Source: Caballeronia sp. INDeC2 (lineage in GTDB: Bacteria; Pseudomonadota; Gammaproteobacteria; Burkholderiales; Burkholderiaceae). From it: DNA of 64,000 nt. The notes under the pieces were generated by a model, which saw only the letters and a list, made by a program, of their open reading frames with translations, did no database searches and was not told the origin of the DNA. Location: positions 372,001-436,000 of the forward strand of contig NZ_JALQDG010000003.1 of the NCBI RefSeq assembly GCF_023631325.1, given 5' to 3'. How positions within the stretch are numbered: the first letter of the stretch is position 1; each line of letters starts with the position of its first letter. The position numbers and the translations under genes are program-made. Positions 7,053 to 17,095 of this stretch are shown one piece after another.

Positions 7053-9770
7053 TCAAGCCGCGAGCGCCTTTTCGACGACCTCGCGCACGTCGCGCGATTT
7101 CGCCTTCGATGCGACTTCGCTCAGCGCCGCGTGCATCTTCTCACGCAAGCGCGGCGTGAAGCGTCGCCACAGTTCGAGGCCGCGTGCGAGGCGCGCCGCG
7201 ACCTGCGGATTGAGCGTGTCGAGCGCGATCACCTGTTCGGCCCAGAACGCATAGCCGGAACCGTCGGCGGCGTGGAACTGCGCCGGGTTGCCGCTGCAGA
7301 AGCTGAAGATCAGCGAGCGCGCGCGATTCGGGTTCTTGATGTTGAACGCCTGATGCTGCATCAGCTTGCGCACGATCTCGATCACCTTGCGATCCGGGCC
7401 GCCGCGCTGCGTCGCCTGAAGCGCGAACCACTTGTCGATGACGAGCGCCTCGTTCTCGAAACGCCGATAAAAGTCCTCAAGCGCCGTATCCGCGACGGTC
7501 GCATCCGCACCCTTCGTCGCGCTCGCGAGCAAGAGCGCCGCGAGGGCCGCCGAGCGATCCGTCATGTTATTGGCGGCATCGTATTGCGCCTGCGCGAGCT
7601 GCACGGCTTCGCGCGGATCGTCGAGCTGGCTGAGATACGCGAGCGAGAGATTCTTCAGGCCGCGCTTGCCGGCATCTTCCGGCAGCGGGCGATATTCACC
7701 CGGCGTGCGGTTTGCTTCATACGCCGCGAGCCACTTGTCGCGCAATTGCGACGCGAGACGGCGGCTCATGAAGACGCGCGCCGCGTGCACGGCGGCCGGA
7801 TCGGACACGGCCATCTGCTCGGCGAGATAGCTTTCCGACGGCAACATCAACGCGAGCTCGCGGAAGGCGGGCGTGAGCGTGGTGTCGTCGAGCACGCGGG
7901 CGAACGCCGCGATCACCTGATCGTCGATGGCAAGCGCCTCGCCCCTGGCCGCGCGCTCGGCCAGCGCGAGCAGCTCGCGCGTGGCGAGACGCTGGCCGGC
8001 TTCCCAGCGGTTGAACGGATCGCTGTCGTGCGCGAGCAGGAACGCGAGTTCATCGTTCGTATAGTCGTATTCGACGATCACCGGCGCCGAAAAATTGCGC
8101 AGCAGCGACGGCAGCGGCGTCTCGTTCACGTCGACGAACGTGAAGGACTGCTCGCGCTCCGTGAATTCGAGCACCCGCGTCGTGCCGTTCGGCTCCTTCT
8201 CGCCTTCGAGACGCAGCGGCAGATCCGCGCCGTTCTGACCGATCAGCCCGACCGAGAACGGAATCAGGAGCGGGCCTTTCTGCGTCTCGCGCGCCGCTTC
8301 CGAACCATCGCCGTAACCTTGCGTGAGCGTCAGCGTGTAGCGCTTGTTCGCCGCGTCGTAGCTCGCACGGACCGCCACGCGCGGCGTGCCCGCCTGGCTG
8401 TACCAGCGCTCGAACTGCGCGAGATCGCGATGATTGGCGTCGGCGAGCGCCTGACGGAAGTCGTCACAGGTCACGGCCTGGCCGTCGAAGCGCTGGAAAT
8501 AGAGATCCATGCCGCGCCGGAAGCCGTCGCGGCCGAAGAGCGTCTGATACATCCGCACGACTTCCGAGCCTTTCTCGTAGACGGTCATCGTGTAGAAGTT
8601 GTTGATCTCGACGTAGCTTTCCGGGCGCACAGGATGCGCCATCGGGCCGGCGTCCTCTGCGAACTGCATTTGACGCAGCACGCGCACGTCTTCGATGCGC
8701 TTGGTCGCGCGCGCCGCCGCGCTCGCCGCGCCTTCGGCATCGCCTGCGGCCATGTCGGCGGAGAATTCCTGATCGCGGAACACCGTCAGGCCTTCCTTCA
8801 GGCTGAGCTGGAACCAGTCGCGGCAGGTCACGCGGTTGCCCGTCCAGTTGTGGAAGTACTCGTGGCCGACCACGGCCTCGATGTTCGAGAAATCCGTGTC
8901 TGTCGCGGTTTCGGGGTTCGCCAGCACATACTTCGTATTGAAGATGTTGAGCCCCTTGTTTTCCATCGCGCCCATGTTGAAGTCGCTCACCGCGACGATC
9001 ATGAAGCGGTCCAGATCCAGTTCCAGCCCGAAGCGCTTTTCGTCCCAGCGGATCGAATTGATGAGCGAGTCCATCGCGTGGCGGGTCTTGTCGAGATCCT
9101 GCGGCTCGACCCAGACCTGCAGTAGCTTCTCCTTGCCCGATCCCGACCGGATGCGCTCCTCGATGCACACGAGCTTGCCCGCGACGAGCGCGAAGAGATA
9201 GCTCGGCTTCTTGAACGGGTCCTCCCATTTCGCGAAGTGGCGGCCATCGGGCAGATCGCCTTCCTCGATCAGATTGCCGTTCGACAGCAGCACCGGATAC
9301 GCGGTCTTGTCGGCGCGCAGCGTGACGACGTAGGTGGCCATCACGTCGGGGCGATCGAGGAAATAAGTGATGCGGCGAAAGCCTTCCGCTTCGCACTGCG
9401 TGAAGAAGTTGCCGCTGGAGACATAAAGTCCGGAGAGCGTCGTGTTCTCCGCCGGATTGCAGATGCTCTCGATGCTAAGCTCGAAAGCATCCGATGGAAT
9501 ATTGCCGATGGACAGTCCGTTCTCATGGACACGGACATCCGCGTGCGTGACGCCGTCGATCGCCGCGCTCACGAATTCGAGCTGCTCGCCCATCAATTCG
9601 AGGTGCGACGCATCGCTTCGGGCGTCGGGGTTGCGGCGCAGCTTCATCGTGTTCTTCACGACCGTGCGCGCCGGCACGAGATCGAACTCGAGCGCGACGG
9701 AGTCGATCAGAAAAGCGGGCGGCGTGTAGTCCTCGCGGCGAATCACAGCGGATGCGTTCGTGGTAGACAT
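7053..9770 (-). CDS. pepN: Aminopeptidase N (M1 family zinc metallopeptidase)
   Basis: A broad-specificity cytoplasmic aminopeptidase that completes peptide breakdown after the energy-dependent proteases. 905 residues from ATG 9770 (MSTTNASAVIRREDY); an in-frame extension to 9914 was rejected as non-homologous looking. The exopeptidase motif GAMEN is at about 267-271, the zinc motif HEYFH at 303-307 and the third zinc ligand Glu in LKEGLTVFRDQEF at about 326. The long alpha-helical C-terminal domain is complete, as expected for the E. coli PepN type. Confidence 0.96.
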   Translation of the reverse strand: MSTTNASAVIRREDYTPPAFLIDSVALEFDLVPARTVVKNTMKLRRNPDARSDASHLELMGEQLEFVSAAIDGVTHADVRVHENGLSIGNIPSDAFELSIESICNPAENTTLSGLYVSSGNFFTQCEAEGFRRITYFLDRPDVMATYVVTLRADKTAYPVLLSNGNLIEEGDLPDGRHFAKWEDPFKKPSYLFALVAGKLVCIEERIRSGSGKEKLLQVWVEPQDLDKTRHAMDSLINSIRWDEKRFGLELDLDRFMIVAVSDFNMGAMENKGLNIFNTKYVLANPETATDTDFSNIEAVVGHEYFHNWTGNRVTCRDWFQLSLKEGLTVFRDQEFSADMAAGDAEGAASAAARATKRIEDVRVLRQMQFAEDAGPMAHPVRPESYVEINNFYTMTVYEKGSEVVRMYQTLFGRDGFRRGMDLYFQRFDGQAVTCDDFRQALADANHRDLAQFERWYSQAGTPRVAVRASYDAANKRYTLTLTQGYGDGSEAARETQKGPLLIPFSVGLIGQNGADLPLRLEGEKEPNGTTRVLEFTEREQSFTFVDVNETPLPSLLRNFSAPVIVEYDYTNDELAFLLAHDSDPFNRWEAGQRLATRELLALAERAARGEALAIDDQVIAAFARVLDDTTLTPAFRELALMLPSESYLAEQMAVSDPAAVHAARVFMSRRLASQLRDKWLAAYEANRTPGEYRPLPEDAGKRGLKNLSLAYLSQLDDPREAVQLAQAQYDAANNMTDRSAALAALLLASATKGADATVADTALEDFYRRFENEALVIDKWFALQATQRGGPDRKVIEIVRKLMQHQAFNIKNPNRARSLIFSFCSGNPAQFHAADGSGYAFWAEQVIALDTLNPQVAARLARGLELWRRFTPRLREKMHAALSEVASKAKSRDVREVVEKALAA

Positions 9771-9991
9771 GGCAAGATCTTCATGTTTGGATTGAACGGC
9801 GCGGGCGTCGAATGGGTGCGCTGTCGAGCACCCACGCGTGCGCGCCTGGTCGAACCATTGTACAAGCCGTCCGGGGATCGTGAATCGGGCGACGTAACGC
9901 GTCGTGGAACCCACAAAACAGGACGCCGCCGTGCGAGTCGCGGCGGTGCTGTCTATAACTGAGAAGGGTGCCGAACGAAGTGAGGATGACC

Positions 9992-10708
9992 ATGAATTTC
10001 CCGATGAAGACGTTCGCCAGATGGGCGGCGCCGATATTGGCCGCGATGTGGCTCGCGGGCTGCACCACCTACGTCCAGACGCAGGTGACCGCCTTCTCCG
10101 ACTGGAGCGGCAGCGACACGACGCGCACGTACGCGTTCACGCGCAAGGGCGAGCAGCAGAACAGCATCGAACAGACGACCTACGAGACGCTCGTCGCGAA
10201 CGAGCTCTCGAAGTACAACTTCCGGCAGGTCCCCGAGGCGAGCGCGAATTATCAGGTCGCGCTCGCCTATTCGGTTCGCGGCGACATGATGACCGTGCGC
10301 CAGCCGGTCTACTACGATCCGTGGCCGATGTACGGCGCCTGGGGCGGTCCGTTCTGGGGCGGTCCGTGGGGCGCGTGGGGTCCGTACGGGGCGTGGGGCG
10401 CGACCGGTTATGTCGACCAGAGCTATCCGGTCTATATCCACGCGCTGCAGATCCGCATGAACGATCGCAAGACCGGCCGCGAGACCTACAAGGTGACGGC
10501 GGTCAACTCGACCGGCGACGCGTCGCTCTATCAGGCGATGCCTTACCTCGTGCGAAGCGCGCTCGCGGATTTCCCGCTCGGCAACGGCACGGTGCGCACG
10601 GTGACACTGCCGGTCGACAAGAACGGCGGCTTCTCCAACGAAACCGCGGCGGCCGTGTCGAACGAACGCGCTGTGGCGCCCGCACCCGCGGCCAAGACCG
10701 TCGATTGA
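9992..10708 (+). CDS. DUF4136-type lipoprotein
   Basis: 238 residues with a lipoprotein signal: MNFPMKTFARWAAPILAAMW followed by LAG-C, so the mature Cys is at about 24. GAGG lies six bases before the ATG. The mature protein begins TTYVQTQVTAFSDW, typical of DUF4136 lipoproteins, and contains a low-complexity Trp/Gly/Pro/Tyr insert (WGGPFWGGPWGAWGPYGAW) around residue 120. Function is unknown; it is likely anchored to the outer membrane facing the periplasm. It stands alone between pepN (divergent) and the phosphonate operon. Confidence 0.85.
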   Translation: MNFPMKTFARWAAPILAAMWLAGCTTYVQTQVTAFSDWSGSDTTRTYAFTRKGEQQNSIEQTTYETLVANELSKYNFRQVPEASANYQVALAYSVRGDMMTVRQPVYYDPWPMYGAWGGPFWGGPWGAWGPYGAWGATGYVDQSYPVYIHALQIRMNDRKTGRETYKVTAVNSTGDASLYQAMPYLVRSALADFPLGNGTVRTVTLPVDKNGGFSNETAAAVSNERAVAPAPAAKTVD

Positions 10709-10717
10709 TCGGGAAGA

Positions 10718-10746
10718 CGATGCGACGGCCACGCGCCGTCGCATCG
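10718..10746. terminator. Hairpin downstream of DUF4136 lipoprotein gene (possible terminator)
   Basis: Perfect 11-bp stem CGATGCGACGG/CCGTCGCATCG with a 7-base loop directly after the stop codon. There is no T-run immediately after it, so it is a weak intrinsic terminator at best. It separates the lipoprotein gene from the phosphonate operon. Confidence 0.4.
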
Positions 10747-10917
10747 CCGCGAAAATTGCGTCGGAATTTTTTTCCGCGATGAGCCGGGCGCGATTCCCTT
10801 CACTGCTTCGGCATCAGTTTAAAAAACGCCCGCCGGCCTTGTCTAAACAGGGAATTATCGCCGCGACGCCGGGCCGCAATATATGCAGCTTCGGCGAATT
10901 AGCGATATATTTCCGGG

Positions 10918-11616
10918 ATGACAAAATCGTGTCCGCCCGATGCTAAAACCGTTCCCGCGCCCACCACATGGGATGCGCGGCTCGCACGCCGCCTCGTCAC
11001 GCCGCTCGTCGGCACTCCGGTAACGCCCAACCATCTGACCACGCTTCGCCTCGCCATCGGCCTGGCCGGGGCGTATTATTTGTCGCTCGGTCAATTCTGG
11101 ATGTGCACGCTCGGCGCGCTGCTCATCGCGCTGTCGAATCTCGTCGATCACACCGATGGCGAACTCGCGCGCATCAGCGGACAGTCGAGCAAGATCGGCC
11201 ACTTCTACGACCTCGCGTGCGACGCGCTCGTGACCGTGCTGCTGTTCCTCGGCATCGGCTTTTACGTCGCCGTGCATCACCCGTCGATGATCGTGCCCGC
11301 GCAATGGCTCGGCGGCATCGCGGGCGTGGCGGTCGCGCTGATCTTCTTCCTGCGCATGCGCATCGAGTCGATGGTCGGAAAGTCCGGCACGAAGCAGGCG
11401 TCGATGGCCGGTTTCGAAACCGAGGACGTGCTGTACCTGTTGCCGGTCGTGACCATCCTGAACGGCATGACGCCGTTTCTGATCGCGGCTGCGATCGGCG
11501 CGCCGCTCTTCGCCATTTATGTGGCGGTGGACTATCAGCGCGTGAGTTCGCAGCTGAAGCGCCGCGCGCAGGCCACCCACGCAAAAGACGACAAAGATTT
11601 CCAGGCGGTGAGATGA
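10918..11616 (+). CDS. CDP-alcohol phosphatidyltransferase family membrane enzyme (predicted phosphonolipid head-group transferase)
   Basis: 232 residues, integral membrane, with several hydrophobic segments. The full catalytic signature of the family is present: D77-x2-D80-G81-x2-A84-R85-x8-G94-x3-D98-x3-D102. It is preceded by VTPNHLTTLRL, the usual N-terminal helix. These enzymes displace CMP from a CDP-alcohol-type donor onto an alcohol. It is the first gene of an operon making 2-aminoethylphosphonate (AEP) and encoding nucleotidyltransferases, so the likely reaction is CMP-AEP plus diacylglycerol giving an AEP lipid. That is inferred; a ceramide or glycan acceptor is also possible. It overlaps the next gene by four bases. 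Confidence 0.85.
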   Translation: MTKSCPPDAKTVPAPTTWDARLARRLVTPLVGTPVTPNHLTTLRLAIGLAGAYYLSLGQFWMCTLGALLIALSNLVDHTDGELARISGQSSKIGHFYDLACDALVTVLLFLGIGFYVAVHHPSMIVPAQWLGGIAGVAVALIFFLRMRIESMVGKSGTKQASMAGFETEDVLYLLPVVTILNGMTPFLIAAAIGAPLFAIYVAVDYQRVSSQLKRRAQATHAKDDKDFQAVR

Positions 11617-12425
11617 GCGATACGGCAACTCCGGAAAACACGCTGACGCAACCCGCGCATGCGGCGACGGCTACACGCCCGTCGAAGCGCGACATCGATT
11701 CGACCCTGAACGCGCGGCTCGCCACGCTGCACACGTCGAAGCTGCGCGACGAATACGGCCAACAAGGCTCGTTTCTCTATATCGAAGACTTCCTGCCGCG
11801 CGACTACACGGAGCGGCTGATTGCCGCCGTGCATGACGTGATGCCGTCCGTGAACCGCAACTATCTGCCGGGTCACAAGGCGGGCGGCAGCGTGAGCCGC
11901 CATACGCTCGACAAGCTCGCGCCGTTCATCGCGGATCTGTATCGTTCGGACGCGCTCATCAAGTGGCTTGAAACCATCACCGGCGACAAGCTGCAACTCT
12001 CGCCGGAAGACGATCCGCACGCCTACGCGCTGTATTTCTACACGCGTCCGGGCGACCACATCGGCTGGCATTACGACACTTCGTACTACGACGGCCGCCG
12101 CTACACGCTCCTGCTCGGCGTGATCGACGATTCTTCCTGCAAGCTCGACTACGAACTGCACACGAAGACGCCCGGCATTCCGGATCAGCCGGGCTCGGTG
12201 CAGTATCCGCCCGGCGCGTTCGTGTTCTTCGACGGCGACAAGCTGCGCCATCGCGTCACGCCGCTCGGCGAAAACGAAATGCGCGTGTCGCTCACGTTCG
12301 AGTACGTAACGAACCCCAACATGCGGCCGTTCCAGCGCTTCATCTCGAACATGAAGGACTCGATCGCGTATTTCGGGTTCAAGCAGGTCTTTCGCCGCAA
12401 GAGCGGCAAGAACGGACTGGCATGA
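11613..12425 (+). CDS. 2-oxoglutarate/Fe(II)-dependent oxygenase in phosphonate operon
   Basis: 270 residues starting MSDTATPENT after a disordered N-terminus. The jelly-roll core has the iron ligands H153-x-D155 (GWHYDTSY) and distal H213 (LRHRVTP), and the 2-oxoglutarate-binding Arg at 224 (EMRVSLTFEY). It should therefore be an active hydroxylase. Four-base overlaps on both sides (ATGA) place it inside the phosphonate operon. Possible substrates are AEP or its CMP ester (1-hydroxylation), the finished phosphonolipid, or the acyl chains; sequence alone does not decide. Confidence 0.85.
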   Translation: MSDTATPENTLTQPAHAATATRPSKRDIDSTLNARLATLHTSKLRDEYGQQGSFLYIEDFLPRDYTERLIAAVHDVMPSVNRNYLPGHKAGGSVSRHTLDKLAPFIADLYRSDALIKWLETITGDKLQLSPEDDPHAYALYFYTRPGDHIGWHYDTSYYDGRRYTLLLGVIDDSSCKLDYELHTKTPGIPDQPGSVQYPPGAFVFFDGDKLRHRVTPLGENEMRVSLTFEYVTNPNMRPFQRFISNMKDSIAYFGFKQVFRRKSGKNGLA

Positions 12426-13438
12426 GCCGCGCGGGCACATTCCTGCTGTCGGTCGGCGTGGTGCTGTTCATCGCGCTGCTCGGCTGGCAAGGCTTCGGTT
12501 CGGTCGCATCGACGCTGGCCGCGGCGGGCTGGGGGCTGCTCGCGGTCGCGGCCTTTCACTTCGTGCCGCTCGTCGTCGATGCCGGCGCGATCAGCGTGCT
12601 CTTCGCCGATCGTCAGCGCGACGTCACCGTGCTCGACGCGTTGCTCGCGCGCTGGGCCGGTGAATCGGTGAACAGCCTGATGCCCGCGGGCCAGATCGGC
12701 GGGCCGATGCTGATGGTCCGCTATCTTGCGCAACGCGGTATGCGCGCGCGCGACGCGGCCGCGGTCATCACCGTCAGCACGACGATGCAGACCGTCGCGC
12801 AACTGATCTTCGCGCTGATCGGCGTCGTTCTGCTGACGGGCTATGCGACGGGCGGCTCGTCGTCGACCGTGACGATCGCCGTGCTCGCGGTCATCGGCGT
12901 GATCGGTCTCATGATCTTCGGTTTCTATCTCGCGCAGCGTCGCGGTCTCTTCGGCCGCGCAATGCGCTTCGCGTCGGGCATCGCCGCGAAGTTCTCGGCC
13001 AAGCGCGACTGGTCCTCGCTCGTCACGCGCGCCGAAGCCGTCGATGCCGCCGTCCACGAGATGTATCGCGAGCGCGGCAAGGTGGCGTCGAGCTTCGGTT
13101 TGAGTTTCGTCGGCTGGATCGTCGGCACGGGCGAAGTGTGGCTCGCGCTGCATCTGCTCGGCCATCCGGTCGGCCTCGCGGAAGCGCTGCTGCTGGAAAG
13201 TCTCGGCCAGGCGATCCGCGGCGCGGCCTTCGCGATTCCCGGCTCGCTCGGCGTGCAGGAAGGCGGCTATCTGCTGCTCGCACGTCTGATCGGCTTGCCG
13301 CCCGAGGCGGCGCTCGCGCTGTCGCTCGCCAAGCGCGCGCGCGAACTGCTGCTCGGCGTGCCGGGCATCGTCTATCTGCATTACGTTGAAAAAGGCTGGC
13401 AGCGCCGCCGTCTCGCGCGCGTGCCGGACATCGACTGA
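12422..13438 (+). CDS. LPG-synthase-TM / HpnL-type integral membrane protein, candidate lipid flippase
   Basis: 338 residues with about eight hydrophobic segments. It belongs to the lysylphosphatidylglycerol-synthase transmembrane superfamily: SLMPAGQIGGPMLMVRYL in the middle and PGSLGVQEGGYLLLARLIG near residue 280, the latter typical of HpnL-like proteins. There is no aminoacyl-transferase domain, so it is the membrane half only, which in MprF acts as a flippase. In this operon the natural guess is movement of the phosphonolipid across the inner membrane. The start overlaps the oxygenase stop by four bases. Confidence 0.8.
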   Translation: MSRAGTFLLSVGVVLFIALLGWQGFGSVASTLAAAGWGLLAVAAFHFVPLVVDAGAISVLFADRQRDVTVLDALLARWAGESVNSLMPAGQIGGPMLMVRYLAQRGMRARDAAAVITVSTTMQTVAQLIFALIGVVLLTGYATGGSSSTVTIAVLAVIGVIGLMIFGFYLAQRRGLFGRAMRFASGIAAKFSAKRDWSSLVTRAEAVDAAVHEMYRERGKVASSFGLSFVGWIVGTGEVWLALHLLGHPVGLAEALLLESLGQAIRGAAFAIPGSLGVQEGGYLLLARLIGLPPEAALALSLAKRARELLLGVPGIVYLHYVEKGWQRRRLARVPDID

Positions 13439-13462
13439 CCCACCCACGAAGGGAACACAAGC

Positions 13463-14251
13463 ATGCGCGCAATTATTCTTGCGGCCGGGATGGGCTTGCG
13501 CCTCGTTCAGCCCGAAGGCCAGCAAAAGCCGAAGTGTCTGCTTCGCTTTGGCGATGCATCGCTGTTGGAGCGTCATCTGCACTTTTTGAAGTCCGCGAAT
13601 GTCGATGAAGTCGTCTTCGTGACCGGCTTCAAGAGCGAGCAGATCGAAGCGGAGCTCGCGGCCATCGACTGGAAACCGAAGACCGAAATCGTCGTCAACG
13701 AGGAATTCGCGCTCGGCAGCGTGCTGTCCGTGCACACCGCGCGCGACGCGATGACGCGCGGCGGCGATGTCCTTTTGATGGACGCCGACGTGCTCTACGA
13801 CGAACGCATCGTCGAGCCGCTCGTCGCGGGCGGCTCGGTGAATCGCCTTCTCATCGATCGCGATTTCGAAGCCGGCGACGAGCCGGTGAAGCTGTGCATC
13901 GAGAACGGCGTGCCGGTCGAACTGCGCAAGCAGGTCGCGGCGGGGTTGAAGTACGACACCATCGGCGAATCGGTCGGCTTCTTCCGCTTTGACGAGAAGA
14001 TCGCCACACGCCTCGCTGACATCTGCGCCGGTTACGTGGCGTCGGGCCGCGCGAAGATGCCGCACGAAGAAGCGGTGCGCGACTTGTTGCTGGAGAATGT
14101 GCAGAACCCGTCCCACGTGTTCGATATCGCCGACGTGACCGGCGCACCGTGGATCGAAATCGATTTTCAGAACGACGTGAAGCGCGCGGCCGACGAAGTG
14201 CTGCCGCAATTGCACGCGCTGCGTCAGTTTGCAGGAGCCTCCCAACAATGA
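13463..14251 (+). CDS. Nucleotidyltransferase, candidate phosphonoalkyl (AEP) cytidylyltransferase
   Basis: 262 residues with an intact NTP-transferase fold: [14 protein letters not shown] at the N-terminus (nucleotide loop), KPKCLLRFG at about 22-30, and [10 protein letters not shown] metal-binding Asp residues at about 105-113. It resembles phosphocholine/LicC- and PntC-type cytidylyltransferases, which make CMP esters of choline phosphate or AEP. Its position between a CDP-alcohol transferase and PEP mutase favours CTP plus AEP giving CMP-AEP. AAGGGAAC lies upstream of the ATG. It overlaps the next gene by four bases. Confidence 0.8.
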   Translation: MRAIILAAGMGLRLVQPEGQQKPKCLLRFGDASLLERHLHFLKSANVDEVVFVTGFKSEQIEAELAAIDWKPKTEIVVNEEFALGSVLSVHTARDAMTRGGDVLLMDADVLYDERIVEPLVAGGSVNRLLIDRDFEAGDEPVKLCIENGVPVELRKQVAAGLKYDTIGESVGFFRFDEKIATRLADICAGYVASGRAKMPHEEAVRDLLLENVQNPSHVFDIADVTGAPWIEIDFQNDVKRAADEVLPQLHALRQFAGASQQ

Positions 14252-15945
14252 ATGCACCCGGAAACATTCCCGTGGGCTACTCGCGCACCATGCGCCTGCG
14301 CGAGATGCTGCAAAGCAATCGCCTCGAATTCCTGATGGAAGCGCACAACGGCATTTCAGCGCGTATCGCGAAGGAAGCCGGCTTCAAGGCGATCTGGGGC
14401 TCGGGCCTGTCGATTTCCGCTCAGTTCGGCGTGCGCGACAACAACGAAGCGAGCTGGACGCAGGTCGTCGACAACCTCGAATTCATGGCCGACGCGAGCG
14501 ATCTGCCGATCCTCCTCGACGGCGACACCGGCTACGGCAACTTCAACAACGTGCGCCGTCTCGTGAGGAAGCTGGAGCAGCGCGGCATCGCGGGCGTGTG
14601 CATCGAGGACAAGCAGTTCCCGAAGACCAACAGCTTCATCAACGGCGAAGCGCAGCCGCTCGCCGATATCGACGAATTCTGCGGCAAGATCAAAGCGGGC
14701 AAGGATTCGCAGAGCGATCCGAACTTCTCGATCGTCGCGCGCGTGGAAGCGCTCATCGCCGGCTGGGGCATGGAAGAAGCGCTCAAGCGCGCCGAGGCGT
14801 ACCGCCAGGCGGGCGCGGACGCAATCCTGATCCACAGCAAATTGTCGAAGCCCGACGAGATCCTGACGTTCGCGCGCGAGTGGGCCGGGCGCGGTCCGCT
14901 CGTCATCGTGCCGACGAAGTATTACAGCACGCCGACCGACGCGTTCCGTCAGGCCGGCATCAGTTGCGTGATCTGGGCGAACCATCTGATTCGCGGCGCC
15001 GTTTCCGCGATGCAGGCCATCGCGAAGGAAATCCACGACAGCGAGACGCTCGTGAACGTCGAAGACCGCATAGCGTCTGTGAACGAGATCTTCCGTCTGC
15101 AGGACGCGGACGAGTACTCGGCGGCCGAAAACATCTATCTGAGCGCGGCCAACGAAAAGCGCAGCGCGATCGTGCTCGCGGCGAGCCGTGGCGCGGGCCT
15201 CGAAGCGCTGACCGAAGCGCGTCCGAAAGTGATGTTGCCGGTCGCCGGCAAGCCGCTTCTGCGCCATCTCGTCGAGGCGTTCAAGAAGGAGAGCATCAAC
15301 GACATCACCGTGGTCGGCGGTTATCGCGCCGATGCGATCGAGAAGGGCGGCATCCGCCTCGTCGTCAACGAGCGGCACGACACGACGGGCGAGCTCGCAT
15401 CGCTCGCGTGCGCCGTCGGGCACATGAACGGCGACACCGTGATTTCCTACGGCGACCTGCTGTTCCGCAGCTACATCCTGCGCGATCTGACCGAATCGGA
15501 CAGCGACTTTTGCGTGGTCGTCGATTCGTCGCAAGCGCCGGAGGCAAGCGCTCCCGCGACCGATTTCGCGTACTGCTCGACCGCCGACGACCGTGCGCTC
15601 TTCGGCCAGAAAGTATGGCTCGATGGCGTCGTCGGAGCGGGGCAAAAACTGACGGACGGCCGCGCGCCGCAAGGCCGCTGGATGGGCCTCATCAAAGTGC
15701 GCGCCGGCGCGCGCGAACGCCTGCTCGCGACGCTCGACACGCTGAAGCAGCACGCCGATTTCGACAAGCTCGACATGGCCGCGCTGCTCAACGCGCTGAT
15801 CGCCGCGGGGCAGAAGATCGAAGTGCAGTATGTGCACGGCCACTGGCGCGGCGTGAACGACCTCGACGATTTCCGTCGCGCGGGCGATTTCGCGCACGGT
15901 CAGACGCCCATCGGTTCGGAAGGAACGGAGAACGTGCGTGATTGA
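14248..15945 (+). CDS. Phosphoenolpyruvate mutase fused to a nucleotidyltransferase-like domain
   Basis: 565 residues from the ATG with GGAG upstream. Residues 1-300 are PEP mutase, which rearranges PEP to phosphonopyruvate, the committing C-P bond step. Residues 91-98 are DGDTGYGN (metal site), and the diagnostic EDK-x5-NS motif is at 120-129 ([10 protein letters not shown]), which separates true mutases from isocitrate-lyase relatives. From about 306 a second domain starts [12 protein letters not shown] with [14 protein letters not shown] at 325-338, an NTP-transferase fold. Its glycine loop deviates from LAAGxGxR (Ser-Arg replaces Gly-x), so it may be weakened or changed in substrate. The central gene of the operon. 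Confidence 0.93.
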   Translation: MNAPGNIPVGYSRTMRLREMLQSNRLEFLMEAHNGISARIAKEAGFKAIWGSGLSISAQFGVRDNNEASWTQVVDNLEFMADASDLPILLDGDTGYGNFNNVRRLVRKLEQRGIAGVCIEDKQFPKTNSFINGEAQPLADIDEFCGKIKAGKDSQSDPNFSIVARVEALIAGWGMEEALKRAEAYRQAGADAILIHSKLSKPDEILTFAREWAGRGPLVIVPTKYYSTPTDAFRQAGISCVIWANHLIRGAVSAMQAIAKEIHDSETLVNVEDRIASVNEIFRLQDADEYSAAENIYLSAANEKRSAIVLAASRGAGLEALTEARPKVMLPVAGKPLLRHLVEAFKKESINDITVVGGYRADAIEKGGIRLVVNERHDTTGELASLACAVGHMNGDTVISYGDLLFRSYILRDLTESDSDFCVVVDSSQAPEASAPATDFAYCSTADDRALFGQKVWLDGVVGAGQKLTDGRAPQGRWMGLIKVRAGARERLLATLDTLKQHADFDKLDMAALLNALIAAGQKIEVQYVHGHWRGVNDLDDFRRAGDFAHGQTPIGSEGTENVRD

Positions 15946-17095
15946 GGCCGCCCAGTTCGTCGAGGCCGCGCGTGAGCGTGGTTTCGACTGGTACGCGGGC
16001 GTGCCTTGCTCGTTTCTCACGCCTTTCATCAACTACGTGTTGCAGGACGAGTCGCTGCATTACGTGTCGGCGGCGAACGAAGGCGATGCGGTCGCGCTGA
16101 TCGCGGGCGTCGAACTCGGCGCAAATCGTAAGCGCCGCGGCATCGCGATGATGCAGAACTCCGGCCTCGGAAATGCCGTGAGCCCGCTGACGTCGCTGAC
16201 ATGGACATTCCGTCTGCCGCAACTGCTGATCGTCACCTGGCGCGGCCAGCCGGGCGTGCACGACGAGCCGCAGCACGCGCTGATGGGGCCGATCACGCCG
16301 CAGATGCTCGAAACGATGGAGATTCCGTGGGAGCTGTTCCCGACGGAAGCCGACCAGATCGGCCCGGCGCTCGATCGCGCGACGCAGTACATGGACAGCA
16401 CCGGCCGTCCGTACGCGCTCGTCATGCAGAAGGGCAGCGTCGCGCCGTTCGAGCTGAAGAAGACGGGCTTGTCGGGCGTGCGCGCCAATGCGCATCCCGC
16501 GCCCGTGCAGCGCTTCGAAGGCGAGCGCGTGACGCGCCACGACGCGCTGCGCCAAGTCATCGCCAATACGCCGAAGGAAACGACCGTCGTGCTCGCATCG
16601 ACCGGATTCTGCGGCCGCGAGCTCTACGCGATCGACGACCGGGAGAACCAGCTCTATCTCGTCGGCTCGATGGGCTGCGTCACGCCGATGGCGCTCGGCC
16701 TCGCGCTTTCGCGTCCCGATCTGCGCGTGGTCGCGCTCGACGGCGACGGCGCGGCGCTCATGCGCATGGGCGTCTTCGCGACGCTCGGCGCATACGGACC
16801 GTCGAATCTGATTCACTTGCTGCTCGACAACGGCGCGCACGAATCGACGGGCGGCCAGGCGACGGTATCGCGCGGAGTCGATTTCGCGTCGATCGCGTCG
16901 GCGTGCGGCTACGCGCTCGCGCTCGACGGCGACGATATAGGCGTGATCGATCGTCTCTTCGACGCGAAAGACGTGAACGGCGCACGTTTCGCGCGCCTGT
17001 CGATCAGGACCGGCACGCCGGGCGATTTGCCGCGCCCGAAGATCACGCCCGAGGACGTGCGCGCGCGTTTGCAACAACACATTGGAGGCCGTTGA
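15938..17095 (+). CDS. Phosphonopyruvate decarboxylase
   Basis: Thiamine-diphosphate enzyme turning phosphonopyruvate into phosphonoacetaldehyde, the irreversible step that drives phosphonate synthesis. 385 residues, full family length. N-terminal [14 protein letters not shown] and [13 protein letters not shown] (Glu that activates TPP); C-terminal [12 protein letters not shown] with the downstream [10 protein letters not shown], matching the GDG-x~25-N TPP/Mg site. The start is GTG 15938 with GGAACGGAG upstream, and the gene overlaps PEP mutase by eight bases and the transaminase by one, so translation is coupled. Confidence 0.93.
   Translation: MIEAAQFVEAARERGFDWYAGVPCSFLTPFINYVLQDESLHYVSAANEGDAVALIAGVELGANRKRRGIAMMQNSGLGNAVSPLTSLTWTFRLPQLLIVTWRGQPGVHDEPQHALMGPITPQMLETMEIPWELFPTEADQIGPALDRATQYMDSTGRPYALVMQKGSVAPFELKKTGLSGVRANAHPAPVQRFEGERVTRHDALRQVIANTPKETTVVLASTGFCGRELYAIDDRENQLYLVGSMGCVTPMALGLALSRPDLRVVALDGDGAALMRMGVFATLGAYGPSNLIHLLLDNGAHESTGGQATVSRGVDFASIASACGYALALDGDDIGVIDRLFDAKDVNGARFARLSIRTGTPGDLPRPKITPEDVRARLQQHIGGR

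Noticed and set aside
7002..9125. 707-codon plus-strand open frame opposite pepN
   Set aside because: A typical antisense artefact of GC-rich codon bias (repetitive Arg/Ala/Val/Glu), while pepN has all catalytic motifs.
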